Made by a program: the position numbers and the translations under genes. The notes under the pieces are model-generated. The model was not told where the DNA came from, did not search any database, and saw only the letters and a program-made list of their open reading frames with translations. From Alphaproteobacteria bacterium (GTDB taxonomy: Bacteria; Pseudomonadota; Alphaproteobacteria; Caulobacterales; Parvularculaceae), in contig WGLT01000020.1 of assembly GCA_016125425.1 (NCBI GenBank), positions 55,350-119,349 on the forward strand: a DNA stretch of 64,000 nucleotides, given 5' to 3'. Shown one piece after another: positions 51,913-59,985 of the stretch; the stretch's first letter is position 1, and the number at the start of each line of letters is the position of its first letter.

Positions 51913-53405
51913 TGGCCGTTTGATGACGATTTGTCCGCGTCCGCGCGAGCCATTCGGCGCTCAAGACGCGCGGCGAACCAGGCGATGATTCGACGCCACA
52001 GCTCGTCCTTCAAGACCGCGCCCTCATAGTCCGCATCGAGATTGGGGTTGTCGTTGATCTCGATGACGAAAACGCCCCGGTCGTTCTGTTTCAAATCGAT
52101 TCCGTAGAAGCCGTCGCCGATAAGCCGCGCGGCCTTCACGGCGGTTTCGACGACCAGAGAAGGCGCGTCCTCAACGGCCACGGTATGGGTGCCGCCGAAC
52201 CGGACGCCGCCTCCCGGGCTATGTTTGGCGATCTGCCAGTGGCCCTTCGCCATCATGTATTGGCTTACATAGAGCGGTTCGCCGCCGAGCACGCCGACCC
52301 GCCAGTCGAATTCGGTCGGCATATATTCCTGCGCGAGAATGAGCGCGGTGTCCTTGAACAGGATCTTCGCGCGATCCCGAAATTCATCAAGCGTGGCGAC
52401 CTTGTGCACGGACCGGCTGAACGAGCCGTCCGGCGCTTTCAGCACGACCGGCGCGCCCAGGCGCTCGAACGTCTCCTTGAGGTTCGCCTTCTCGTCGAGA
52501 ATCTCCGTGCGCGGCGCCGGGATCCGCGCATATTCAAGGAGCTCCTTCAAATAGACTTTGTTGGTGCACCGGATCATCGACTCAGGATCGTCGATAACGG
52601 GCATGCCTTCCTGTTCGGCGCGTCGGGCGAACCGGTAAGTGAAATTGTCGATCGCCGTCGTCGCCCGGATAAAGAGCGCGTCAAATTCGGCGAGCGAGGA
52701 AAGCTCGTTTGGGTAAAGCGGTTCGACTTCCACGCCCATTTTGTCCGCCACGGCGGCGAGCTTTTTAATCGAAGCGCTGGAGGATGGCGGATTGTCCTCC
52801 CGCTGGTCTGTCAGAACGGCGAGCGACCATTTGGCGGCCGTTTTAGTTTTCGGCGCCATCCATCGTCTGCTCGTATGCTTGTCGAGCGCGGCGAGAAAGA
52901 ACTGGCGCTCCTCGCCCTTGAGTTTGTTGGGCGAAACGATCCGCAAGGATTGAATAGTCGGTTTGCCGTCAGCATTGATCGAGGCTTCTATGAGCGGGGT
53001 GCGGAACCAGTCGAAAAGCAGTTTGGAGAACCGCTCATAGCCGCGCACCTCCGCGGTCGTAAAAGCGATCAAAAGCTTTTCCGTTGCGATTGCGCCGCTT
53101 TCGACATCCTTCTGCAACGCCGCATCGAGTTCAGGCAGCGCATGCGCGTAGAGCGACTTTTGCTGGAGTTCGACCATCGATTGCACGACGGGCGCGACGC
53201 GGTGCCGGCGCGCCTCCGCGAGCAAAGACGCGTAATAGCCCTCGCTTTGGTAGGCGTAGCTGCGGGCCAGGTTGATCACGTTCGGCCGTCGGCCGGTGAA
53301 AAGCGCGGGATTTGTCAGGTAATCCCGAATTCGCATTACCTTGTGCGGCGTCTCGTATTGCTCGACGTCGCTCGCCTGCTCGACGAGGATGAGCCAATCG
53401 CTCAT
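51882..53405 (-). CDS. RimK-family ATP-grasp ligase with N-terminal RimK-like (RLAN) domain
   Basis: A 507-residue protein. Residues 1-190 form the RLAN-type domain (DWLILVEQASDVEQYETPHK, RIRDYLTNPALFTGRRPNVI, NLARSYAYQSEGYYASLLAE). Residues about 220-480 form the ATP-grasp domain: ALFIRATTAIDNFTYRFARR, PVIDDPESMIRCTNKVYLKE, GAPVVLKAPDGSFSRSVHKV, LAQEYMPTEFDWRVGVLGGE, and the metal-binding VFVIEINDNPNLDADYEGAV. The family joins amino acids to peptides or proteins; the substrate here is unknown. It is coupled to the GNAT gene (ATGA) and its 3' end overlaps the LD-carboxypeptidase gene by 31 bases. Confidence 0.9.
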   Translation of the reverse strand: MSDWLILVEQASDVEQYETPHKVMRIRDYLTNPALFTGRRPNVINLARSYAYQSEGYYASLLAEARRHRVAPVVQSMVELQQKSLYAHALPELDAALQKDVESGAIATEKLLIAFTTAEVRGYERFSKLLFDWFRTPLIEASINADGKPTIQSLRIVSPNKLKGEERQFFLAALDKHTSRRWMAPKTKTAAKWSLAVLTDQREDNPPSSSASIKKLAAVADKMGVEVEPLYPNELSSLAEFDALFIRATTAIDNFTYRFARRAEQEGMPVIDDPESMIRCTNKVYLKELLEYARIPAPRTEILDEKANLKETFERLGAPVVLKAPDGSFSRSVHKVATLDEFRDRAKILFKDTALILAQEYMPTEFDWRVGVLGGEPLYVSQYMMAKGHWQIAKHSPGGGVRFGGTHTVAVEDAPSLVVETAVKAARLIGDGFYGIDLKQNDRGVFVIEINDNPNLDADYEGAVLKDELWRRIIAWFAARLERRMARADADKSSSNGHQEAKAASAT

Positions 53406-53929
53406 CTCAGTCGATCCTTGCGCTTGTCGACGCGCAGTTCCATATGCAGAGCCGTTTCTCCGTCTACGTAATAACCGGGCGACCGCTTCAGGATCTTGAA
53501 TCCCTCGCCCTCATACAAGCGCACAGCCGCCCCGTTAGAAGCCCTCACTTCGAGACGAAGACGGTCACATCCCCTCTCTATAGCGCACCGGGCCGCCGCC
53601 TGCACGAGCGCCGAGGCGACCCCGGCGCCTCTCGATCGAGGCTGGACCGCCAGGGAATAGAGCCGCGCCGCTTTGGCGCCGCGCCGAAAAAGAAGCAAGA
53701 CATATCCGACAGCGCGCCCTTCGCGCTCTGCGATCAGGAAAACCGCGCTCGCAGACCCAAGCAGGCGGGCAAGATTGCGGCGGGCGAACCGGTCGACCGT
53801 AAAGCTCGCCGCCTCGATCTGGTCGATCGCATCGAGGTCGCCGCGCCCGGCGCGGCGTATGACGGCGGCGCCCGCCCCGACAACGCCCGCGTCCGGCGCG
53901 CCATTTCCGATATGCGCCTTCGGCGTCAA
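53402..53929 (-). CDS. GNAT-family N-acetyltransferase (RimI-like)
   Basis: Acetyltransferase of 175 residues. The acetyl-CoA site is YSLAVQPRSRGAGVASALVQ (the R-x-x-G-x-G/A loop), with IERGCDRLRLEVRASNGAAV and RLYEGEGFKILKRSPGYYVD as motif B and the C-terminal strand, as in RimI. The start is most likely TTG at 53929: it has AGGAGGG five bases upstream, overlaps the glycosylase stop, and no ATG exists before the fold. Its stop overlaps the RimK-like ATG, so the two enzymes are made together and may act on the same target. Confidence 0.85.
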   Translation of the reverse strand: MTPKAHIGNGAPDAGVVGAGAAVIRRAGRGDLDAIDQIEAASFTVDRFARRNLARLLGSASAVFLIAEREGRAVGYVLLLFRRGAKAARLYSLAVQPRSRGAGVASALVQAAARCAIERGCDRLRLEVRASNGAAVRLYEGEGFKILKRSPGYYVDGETALHMELRVDKRKDRLR

Positions 53930-54612
53930 CGGGCCCTCCTGCGCGGGCGGCAGGCGTCCGGCCCGACGAGCTCGCTCACCCGCCGCCGCAGCGCCGGCAG
54001 GACCTCGTCTTCGAACCAGGGATTGCGCTTCAGCCAGGCGTTGTTCCTCCAGGAGGGGTGCGGCGTCGGGAAGAACGCGGGCGCGAAGTCCCGCCAAGCC
54101 GCGACGGTCTCTGTCAGCGACCGTTTGGCGCGACCGCCGAGATGCCAGGCCTGCGCATAGCCGCCGACAAGAACGATGGTCTCAATTTCAGGCAAGCGAT
54201 CGAACAGACGCCGCCGCCAAAGGGCCGGGCATTCCTTGCGCGGCGGCAGGTCGCCTCCTCTGGCGTCCTGGCCGGGGAAACAAAATCCCATCGGAATGAC
54301 GGCCACCCGGGACGCATCATAGAAGACTTCAGGCGTCAGACCCAGCCAGTCGCGCAGCCGCTCGCCGGAAGGGTCGGTGAACGGCCGGCCGCTCTCATGG
54401 ACGCGCGTTCCCGGCGCCTGCCCGACGATTGCGAGGCGCGCCGTCGAAGCGGCCTGAAGGACCGGCCGCGGCTCATGCGGCAAAGGCGCCCCGGCCGGGT
54501 TTTCGACGCAGGCGCGGCACTTGCGAATTTTCCTGAGCAGGCGATCGAGCGCCGGATCGGCCCCTGCCGGTCCGGCCTCCGTGCGAGCGATGGCGGGCGC
54601 GCCGTCAGCCAA
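53926..54612 (-). CDS. uracil-DNA glycosylase-family protein
   Basis: A 228-residue UDG-superfamily protein: LAIVGQAPGTRVHESGRPFT with the water-activating loop, DPSGERLRDWLGLTPEVFYD, VLVGGYAQAWHLGGRAKRSL, and FFPTPHPSWRNNAWLKRNPW with the His-containing DNA loop. Two cysteines near the N-terminus (KCRACVENPAG) resemble the first pair of iron-sulfur UDGs, but the later pair is not evident. The start is TTG at 54612 after GAGG; no ATG precedes the fold. It should excise damaged bases; its link to the RimK/GNAT genes downstream is only positional. Confidence 0.85.
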   Translation of the reverse strand: MADGAPAIARTEAGPAGADPALDRLLRKIRKCRACVENPAGAPLPHEPRPVLQAASTARLAIVGQAPGTRVHESGRPFTDPSGERLRDWLGLTPEVFYDASRVAVIPMGFCFPGQDARGGDLPPRKECPALWRRRLFDRLPEIETIVLVGGYAQAWHLGGRAKRSLTETVAAWRDFAPAFFPTPHPSWRNNAWLKRNPWFEDEVLPALRRRVSELVGPDACRPRRRAR

Positions 54613-55045
54613 GCCGCCTCACGCATTCGCCGGCCGCAGCGTCCCAGTCATAACCTTCCTCGCAATCGCATCGCGTGGGATGGCCGCAGGCGTTGATGTC
54701 CTTCGTGCATGCGCCCTTTGTCGGACGGATGCAGTCATTTTCGCCAACCGGCGTCTTCGTCGACTGCCCTTTGACATTCGCAAGGTCAAGCACGCACATC
54801 CCAATCGAGGCGTTATAGACGTAACCGGCGTCGCACTCGCAACTGCCGGCGTGTCCGCAGCTGTTCACATCCATCGTGCAAACGGCGCTTTCCGGAACGT
54901 CCTTGACGCAGGCGAGCGGACCGGCCGGCGCGGCGGCGGCCGTCGCGGCGGACGATCCGTCCGAGGGTTGCGCGGCTGACTGCTGCTTCGAACACGCCCC
55001 GACGAGCGCAAGCGCCAGAATGACGGAAAGAGTCGAAATCTTCAT
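54605..55045 (-). CDS. lipoprotein with two six-cysteine EGF-like repeats
   Basis: A 146-residue lipoprotein, lipobox LVGAC with Cys18, an Ala/Ser-rich linker to residue 42, and two repeats with Cys at 46, 56, 63, 69, 71, 84 and 105, 113, 120, 126, 128, 141. The last five cysteines are spaced alike in both (x6, x5, x1, x12), with the CxC and GY of EGF-like folds. Twelve cysteines imply six disulfides outside the cytoplasm. Function unknown; binding or adhesion is possible. The ATG at 55045 begins the signal, and the stop overlaps the glycosylase start. Confidence 0.75.
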   Translation of the reverse strand: MKISTLSVILALALVGACSKQQSAAQPSDGSSAATAAAAPAGPLACVKDVPESAVCTMDVNSCGHAGSCECDAGYVYNASIGMCVLDLANVKGQSTKTPVGENDCIRPTKGACTKDINACGHPTRCDCEEGYDWDAAAGECVRRLG

Positions 55046-55117
55046 ATTTTTCCCCGGGGATTCGATTTTTGTTCGCCCACAGGCTGGCACAAAAACCGCC
55101 GGCGTCAACTCGCCGCG

Positions 55118-55510
55118 CTATTCCTTGGATAAATGCGCGAGCCTCCCCGCGTTTTTCTCCCAGTTTCTTCCGTCGAAAGGCTGAATTTCCACAGATTCAA
55201 ACTGCCCCTCCTCCATGCAGCGGAGATTAAGGGAGTAGCCGTCAGGGTTCGAGCGCGGCACATAGAAGGACTTCACGCCGCAACTCCGGCAGAAGAGGTG
55301 GCGGGCGACGCCCGTGTTGAATTTGTATTCCGTAAGCTGATCTTCGCCGGAGAGCAGCCGGAAGCGCGACGCCGGGACGATGACGTGAATAAAGCCGGTC
55401 ATCCGGCAGATCGAACAATTGCATTCGTCGGCGACGATGCAATCCTCCGTCTCCGCCTCCCAGCGTACTGCGCCGCAATGGCAAGCTCCCCGTTTCCAGC
55501 TCTTCGTCAT
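55118..55510 (-). CDS. GFA-family (glutathione-dependent formaldehyde-activating-like) protein
   Basis: Zinc-binding protein of 130 residues with the family cysteines in order: GACHCGAVRW, ECNCSICRMTGFIHV, LFCRSCGVKSFY. The fold is a beta-sandwich and the family name comes from the Gfa enzyme; most members are not proven to act on formaldehyde. The ATG at 55510 begins the domain. It lies 72 bases upstream of the EGF-like lipoprotein gene on the same strand and 34 bases downstream of a glutathione S-transferase gene, so glutathione chemistry may be shared. Confidence 0.88.
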   Translation of the reverse strand: MTKSWKRGACHCGAVRWEAETEDCIVADECNCSICRMTGFIHVIVPASRFRLLSGEDQLTEYKFNTGVARHLFCRSCGVKSFYVPRSNPDGYSLNLRCMEEGQFESVEIQPFDGRNWEKNAGRLAHLSKE

Positions 55511-55544
55511 CGCCCGCTCCGCCGCCTTCAAATATCAACGCCCG

Positions 55545-56183
55545 TCAATCATTGATCCAGTCCGTCAACCCTTCGCGCGTATGCGTTTCGCGCAGCGACG
55601 CCATTTCCTTCATCCGTCCCAGATAATCAGCGACATGCGGCCAATCGTGCGCCGGACGCGGCATATTTCGCGACCACCGCGCCAGCATCACGCCGAAGAA
55701 ATCGGCGACAGTCAGGAGATCGCCCACGATGAAGCGCCTGCCGTCGGAAAGCTGTCCGTCAATCCGCCGCCAAACGGCTTCAATTCGCGCTCTCGCCGCA
55801 GATTTCGTCGCTTCGATATTCTCCGGGCCCGCCCCCTCTTCGGGGTAAAACCAAAGCCTGTATGCGGGCTGCGCCGTATTGGCGAGATAGAACATCGTTT
55901 GCAGGAACTCCGCGCGCAGACTGTCTCCGGGGGCGTAAAGGAGCGCGGCGTCCGGATGACGCTCCGCCAGCAGCATGAGCAGCGCCGCCGCCTCCGCATA
56001 GGGTTCGCCGTCAATAACCAATGTCGGAACAAGGCCGCTCGGATTGAGCTTCAAATAATCAGGCCTTTTTTGCTCCTTCGCCTCAAGATCCACCTTGACC
56101 GCCTCGAACGGAACGCCGAGCTCGATCAGCATCCAGTGAACCGCAAAGCTCGCCGCACCCGGCGCAAAATAAAGTTTGTACAT
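55545..56183 (-). CDS. glutathione S-transferase family protein
   Basis: GST of 212 residues: thioredoxin-like N-domain with YKLYFAPGAASFAVHWMLIE and the cis-proline turn LNPSGLVPTLVIDG, EPYAEAAALLMLLAERHP for glutathione contact, then a helical C-domain with FIVGDLLTVADFFGVMLARW. It may be of the beta or a GstB-like class; the substrate cannot be told. The ATG at 56183 is used. It is 27 bases downstream of a second GST gene on the same strand, so the two form a transcript. Confidence 0.92.
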   Translation of the reverse strand: MYKLYFAPGAASFAVHWMLIELGVPFEAVKVDLEAKEQKRPDYLKLNPSGLVPTLVIDGEPYAEAAALLMLLAERHPDAALLYAPGDSLRAEFLQTMFYLANTAQPAYRLWFYPEEGAGPENIEATKSAARARIEAVWRRIDGQLSDGRRFIVGDLLTVADFFGVMLARWSRNMPRPAHDWPHVADYLGRMKEMASLRETHTREGLTDWIND

Positions 56184-56210
56184 GCTTGCCTCTTCCAGAC
56201 TGACGCCGTG

Positions 56211-56906
56211 CTAGGATCGCGCGCGCTGACCGAACAGGATCCCCCGCGCTTCTTTGTTCTTGGCGATATCGCCGCGCTTATCCTTGCCGAGCGCAAGCCC
56301 GCGCTGCACGGCCGGGCGCTGGGCGATCGCCTTCGCCCATCGCTTGAAATTCGGAAATTCATCCGCGCCGATTCCGTGGCGCTCCCAAAGCCTCGTCCAG
56401 CTGAAAATGGCGATATCCGCGATGGAATAATCGCCGGCGACATAGTCGCGCCCGCCCAGGCGCTTGTCGAGCACGCCATAGAGCCGGTGCGCCTCATTTG
56501 TATAACGCGTGATCGCATATCCGATTTTCTCCGGCGCGTAGTTGGCGAAATGGTGCAACTGGCCGAGCATCGGCCCGATCCCTCCCATCTGCCACATCAG
56601 CCATTCGTCGACCTCAACGCGCGCCCTTTCGTCTTTCGGGTAGAACTTGCCGGTCTTGCGTCCGAGATATTGGAGAATCGCGCCGGATTCGAACACCGGA
56701 AGCGGCGCGCCGCCGGGCCCGTCAGGGTCGATAATCGCCGGTATGCGGTTATTCGGCGAAATCTTCAGAAAGTTTGGTTTGAATTGGTCTCCCGCAAGGA
56801 TGTCTACAAAACGCACCTTATACGGAAGGCCAGCCTCCTCGAGATAGATCGAGATTTTCCAGCCATTGGGCGTCGGCCAGAAAAACAGTTCAATTGAATT
56901 GTCCAT
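56211..56906 (-). CDS. glutathione S-transferase, YfcG/YghU-like
   Basis: GST of 231 residues with the Nu/YfcG pattern: IELFFWPTPNGWKISIYLEE, FLKISPNNRIPAIIDPDGPG, ESGAILQYLGRKTGKFYPKD, WLMWQMGGIGPMLGQLHHFA and YVAGDYSIADIAIFSWTRLW. In E. coli YfcG acts as a disulfide-bond reductase with glutathione, and this protein may do the same. The ATG at 56906 begins the family sequence. It is first of a pair of GST genes that could be transcribed on into the GFA-like gene. The gap 56907-57023 shows nothing. Confidence 0.93.
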   Translation of the reverse strand: MDNSIELFFWPTPNGWKISIYLEEAGLPYKVRFVDILAGDQFKPNFLKISPNNRIPAIIDPDGPGGAPLPVFESGAILQYLGRKTGKFYPKDERARVEVDEWLMWQMGGIGPMLGQLHHFANYAPEKIGYAITRYTNEAHRLYGVLDKRLGGRDYVAGDYSIADIAIFSWTRLWERHGIGADEFPNFKRWAKAIAQRPAVQRGLALGKDKRGDIAKNKEARGILFGQRARS

Positions 56907-57023
56907 AAGAATTTCTGATCCTCACAGGCGTCGCCGGAATCGAAGACGGCTTGCGCCAATCTGAGGTCGCGCATGAGGAATGCAATTTCCGTCCGCTCTC
57001 GGCCACGCGAATGTGAACGCCGC

Positions 57024-58310
57024 TCATCCGGTCCAAATAAGGCCGATCACAGCCCCTGTCATTAAGGTCGCCAGCGTTCCGGCGACAAGCGCCCGCGGCG
57101 CGAGCGCGATCACATCATGGCGGCGATCAGGCGCGAGCGCCGACAAGCCGCCGATAACGATGCCGAGGCTGGCGAAGTTGGCGAATCCGCACAACGAATA
57201 GACCGTGATGAGAAGGCTCCGCTCGTCGAATGTTCCGGCGGGCAGCTTCGCAAGGTCGACATAAGCGACCAGTTCGTTGACGGCCGTTTTGACGCCCATC
57301 AGGGAGCCGGCCTGGAAGGCTTCCGACCACGGAACGCCGGCCAGCCACATGAGCGGAGAGAAAGCGACGCCGAGAATTCGCTGCAAGGTCAGCGGCGCGC
57401 CGCCGACGTCGGGCGCAGCCTCCAACATGATGTTGATGAGCGCTGCGAACGCGGTGAATGCGATCAAGGATGCGATGATATTCAGATAAAGGCCGAGGCC
57501 GTCGGTGACGCCGCGCATGAATGCGTCCATGGAGCTCGCATAACCGAAATCGTCAGCCGCCTCCGCCGGCGTAGGGCTGACGCCTTTCTCTTCCGGCATC
57601 ATCACCTGGCCTATCGTAATCGCGGCCGGCACCGAAATGATCGAGGCGACGATAATGTGCCCCAGGATTGACGGCTCCACATTGTTGAGGATCGTCGCAT
57701 AGACGGCCATGACCGAGCCGGCGACCGTCGCAAATCCGCCCGTGATGATCACCAGTAGCTCCGCTCTGGTCACCTTCGACAAATAGGCGCGGATCAGAAG
57801 CGGCGCTTCCGTCTGTCCCAGGAAAGTGTTCGCCGCCGAGGACAAGGCCACCGCGCCGCCGACGCGAAAGCCGCGTTCGAGCACGAAGGCGAGCCCCCGG
57901 ACAAAGAGCTTCAATACTCCCCAGTGCCATAAGAGCGCCGACAGTCCCGAGAAAAAGATCACGAGCGGCAAGGCGCCGAAGGCGAAATTGAACATCGCCC
58001 CCTGATTTGTCACGTCGAAGGGCGTATCGGCGCCGCCGAGATAGCCGAACACGAAAGAGGTGCCGGCGCGAGTCGCTTCCTGCAGCGCCGTCACCACAAC
58101 CTGGAGCGATCCGAGCGCCTCGCGCGCGGGCGGCAAATAAAGCAACAACCACGCGACCGCGATTTGAGAGGCGACGCCGAGCCCGACGGCGACGAATGGA
58201 AATCGGCGTTTTCCGCTCGAAAACAGCCAGGCGATGAATATGAAGGCGATGATTCCGAGCGCGCTCTGGCCCCTCAGACCAAGGTCGCCCAATTCGACAG
58301 GCAAGTTCAT
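57024..58310 (-). CDS. concentrative nucleoside transporter (CNT/NupC family)
   Basis: Inner-membrane symporter of 428 residues with about ten helices, importing nucleosides with a proton or sodium ion. Family blocks: GAMFNFAFGALPLVIFFSGL, GAVALSSAANTFLGQTEAPL (the substrate and ion site), LLIRAYLSKVTRAELLVIIT, GGFATVAGSVMAVYA, and later GVKTAVNELVAYVDLA with YSLCGFANFASLGIVIGGL. Length matches the family. It is alone on its strand and divergent from the phosphomannomutase gene. Confidence 0.94.
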   Translation of the reverse strand: MNLPVELGDLGLRGQSALGIIAFIFIAWLFSSGKRRFPFVAVGLGVASQIAVAWLLLYLPPAREALGSLQVVVTALQEATRAGTSFVFGYLGGADTPFDVTNQGAMFNFAFGALPLVIFFSGLSALLWHWGVLKLFVRGLAFVLERGFRVGGAVALSSAANTFLGQTEAPLLIRAYLSKVTRAELLVIITGGFATVAGSVMAVYATILNNVEPSILGHIIVASIISVPAAITIGQVMMPEEKGVSPTPAEAADDFGYASSMDAFMRGVTDGLGLYLNIIASLIAFTAFAALINIMLEAAPDVGGAPLTLQRILGVAFSPLMWLAGVPWSEAFQAGSLMGVKTAVNELVAYVDLAKLPAGTFDERSLLITVYSLCGFANFASLGIVIGGLSALAPDRRHDVIALAPRALVAGTLATLMTGAVIGLIWTG

Positions 58311-58476
58311 TATTGTGATTGGCCCCCTTGTCCGCCAGCGGCGGGTGAAGTCCCGAAACGCGGACTATGGAAGATGTCGGGCCGCGATGTAAGAGCCGCC
58401 CCCTCGACGCTGGCCCTCGCTCGCCAGTCGGCTATAAGGGGACGAATTCGCCTGCGCCCCTCAAAAGGACACAGCC

Positions 58477-59976
58477 ATGCTTCCCAGACCTCGCCACGAT
58501 CTAGAGGCGAACACGTTCGAATATGAGGTGACCCCGCTCGTCAAGCCGACAGGATTTCGTGAGTATGACGCGCGCTGGCGCTTCGGCCCGGAAATCAATC
58601 TTCTTGGCGTTCAGGCCTTGGGGCTCGGTCTCGGCGCCCTGATTCGCGAAATGGGCAAGGAGCCGCGAATCGTCGTCGGGCATGACTTCCGGTCATATTC
58701 GGCGTCGATCAAGCAGGCCCTCACGGTAGGACTGATGTCGGCCGGAATAGAAGTGAACGATATCGGTCTCGCGCTCTCGCCGGTCGCCTATTACGCCCAG
58801 TTCGCGCTCGATATCCCCTGCGTCGCCATGGTGACGGCGAGTCACAATGAGAACGGGTGGACCGGCGTCAAGATGGGCGTCGAGGCGCCGTTAACGTTCG
58901 GTCCGGAAGAGATGGGCAGGCTGAAAGAAATCGTCCTCAACGGCGAAGCGCGTCCGCATTCGGGCGGCGGCTATCGCTTCGTCGAAGGAGTGCGTGAGCG
59001 CTATATTGCGGACCTTACGCATGACGTGAAAATCCAACGCAAGCTGAAGGTCATCGTCGCCTGCGGAAACGGCACGGCGGGGGCTTTTGCGCCGGAAGCG
59101 TTCTCCAGGCTTGGAGTCGAAGTCATTCCGATGGACTGCGAGCTCGATCACGCATTTCCAAAATACAATCCCAATCCGGAAGACCTTGAAATGCTTCGCG
59201 CCATGAAAAAGGCGGTGCGCGAGAAAGGAGCGGACGTCGTATTGGGTTTTGACGGCGACGGCGACCGTTGCGGCGTCGTCGACGACGAAGGCGAAGAAAT
59301 TTTCGCCGACAAGATCGGAGTCTTGCTTGCGCGCGATCTGTCGTCGCTCAACCCCGGCGCGCAATTTGTCGTCGATGTCAAATCGACCGGACTTTTCGTT
59401 ACGGATCCCGTGCTTCAGAAAAACGGCGCCAAGGTCGAATACTGGAAGACGGGGCACTCTTATATAAAGCGCCGGTCGCACGAAGTCGGCGCGCTGGCGG
59501 GTTTTGAGAAATCCGGCCACTTCTTTTTCTCAAAACCGTTCGGTCGGGGCTATGATGACGGCCTCGTCGCCGGAATCGCGGTCCTGAAGATGCTGGATCG
59601 CAATCCGGGCAAGAGCCTTTCCGATCTTCGGAAATCGCTGCCGAAGACATGGCAGTCCCCGACTATGTCGCCGCACTGCGCCGACGAAAGGAAATACGAC
59701 GTTGTCGCTGCGGTCGTGAAGACGTTTGAGCAGCGCGCGCGGCAAGCCGGAGAAATCATCGGTCAGAAGATTCGCGACGTCGTTACGGTCAACGGCGTGC
59801 GGATCACCGCCGAAGACGGCACTTGGGGACTTATCCGCGCATCTTCCAACAAACCGGAGCTTGTCGTCGTCGTCGAAAGCCCGACTTCGGAAACGAACAT
59901 GAAAAAGATGTTCGAAGAGCTTGACTCTGAACTGCGAAAACACCCCGAGGTCGGCGAATACAACCAGACGATCTAG
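58477..59976 (+). CDS. phosphomannomutase/phosphoglucomutase
   Basis: Alpha-D-phosphohexomutase of 499 residues (AlgC/ManB type), interconverting hexose 1- and 6-phosphates to feed GDP-mannose or UDP-glucose synthesis. The phosphoserine loop is MVTASHNENGWTGVKMG, the metal site FDGDGDRCGVVDDEGE, the sugar-binding loop GFEKSGHFFFSKPFGRGYDD and the phosphate-binding IRASSNKPELVVVVES. The ATG at 58477 follows AAAAGGA. It could supply the exopolysaccharide locus at 3-18 kb; no glycan genes are next to it. Confidence 0.94.
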   Translation: MLPRPRHDLEANTFEYEVTPLVKPTGFREYDARWRFGPEINLLGVQALGLGLGALIREMGKEPRIVVGHDFRSYSASIKQALTVGLMSAGIEVNDIGLALSPVAYYAQFALDIPCVAMVTASHNENGWTGVKMGVEAPLTFGPEEMGRLKEIVLNGEARPHSGGGYRFVEGVRERYIADLTHDVKIQRKLKVIVACGNGTAGAFAPEAFSRLGVEVIPMDCELDHAFPKYNPNPEDLEMLRAMKKAVREKGADVVLGFDGDGDRCGVVDDEGEEIFADKIGVLLARDLSSLNPGAQFVVDVKSTGLFVTDPVLQKNGAKVEYWKTGHSYIKRRSHEVGALAGFEKSGHFFFSKPFGRGYDDGLVAGIAVLKMLDRNPGKSLSDLRKSLPKTWQSPTMSPHCADERKYDVVAAVVKTFEQRARQAGEIIGQKIRDVVTVNGVRITAEDGTWGLIRASSNKPELVVVVESPTSETNMKKMFEELDSELRKHPEVGEYNQTI

Positions 59977-59985
59977 CGAGTCATG

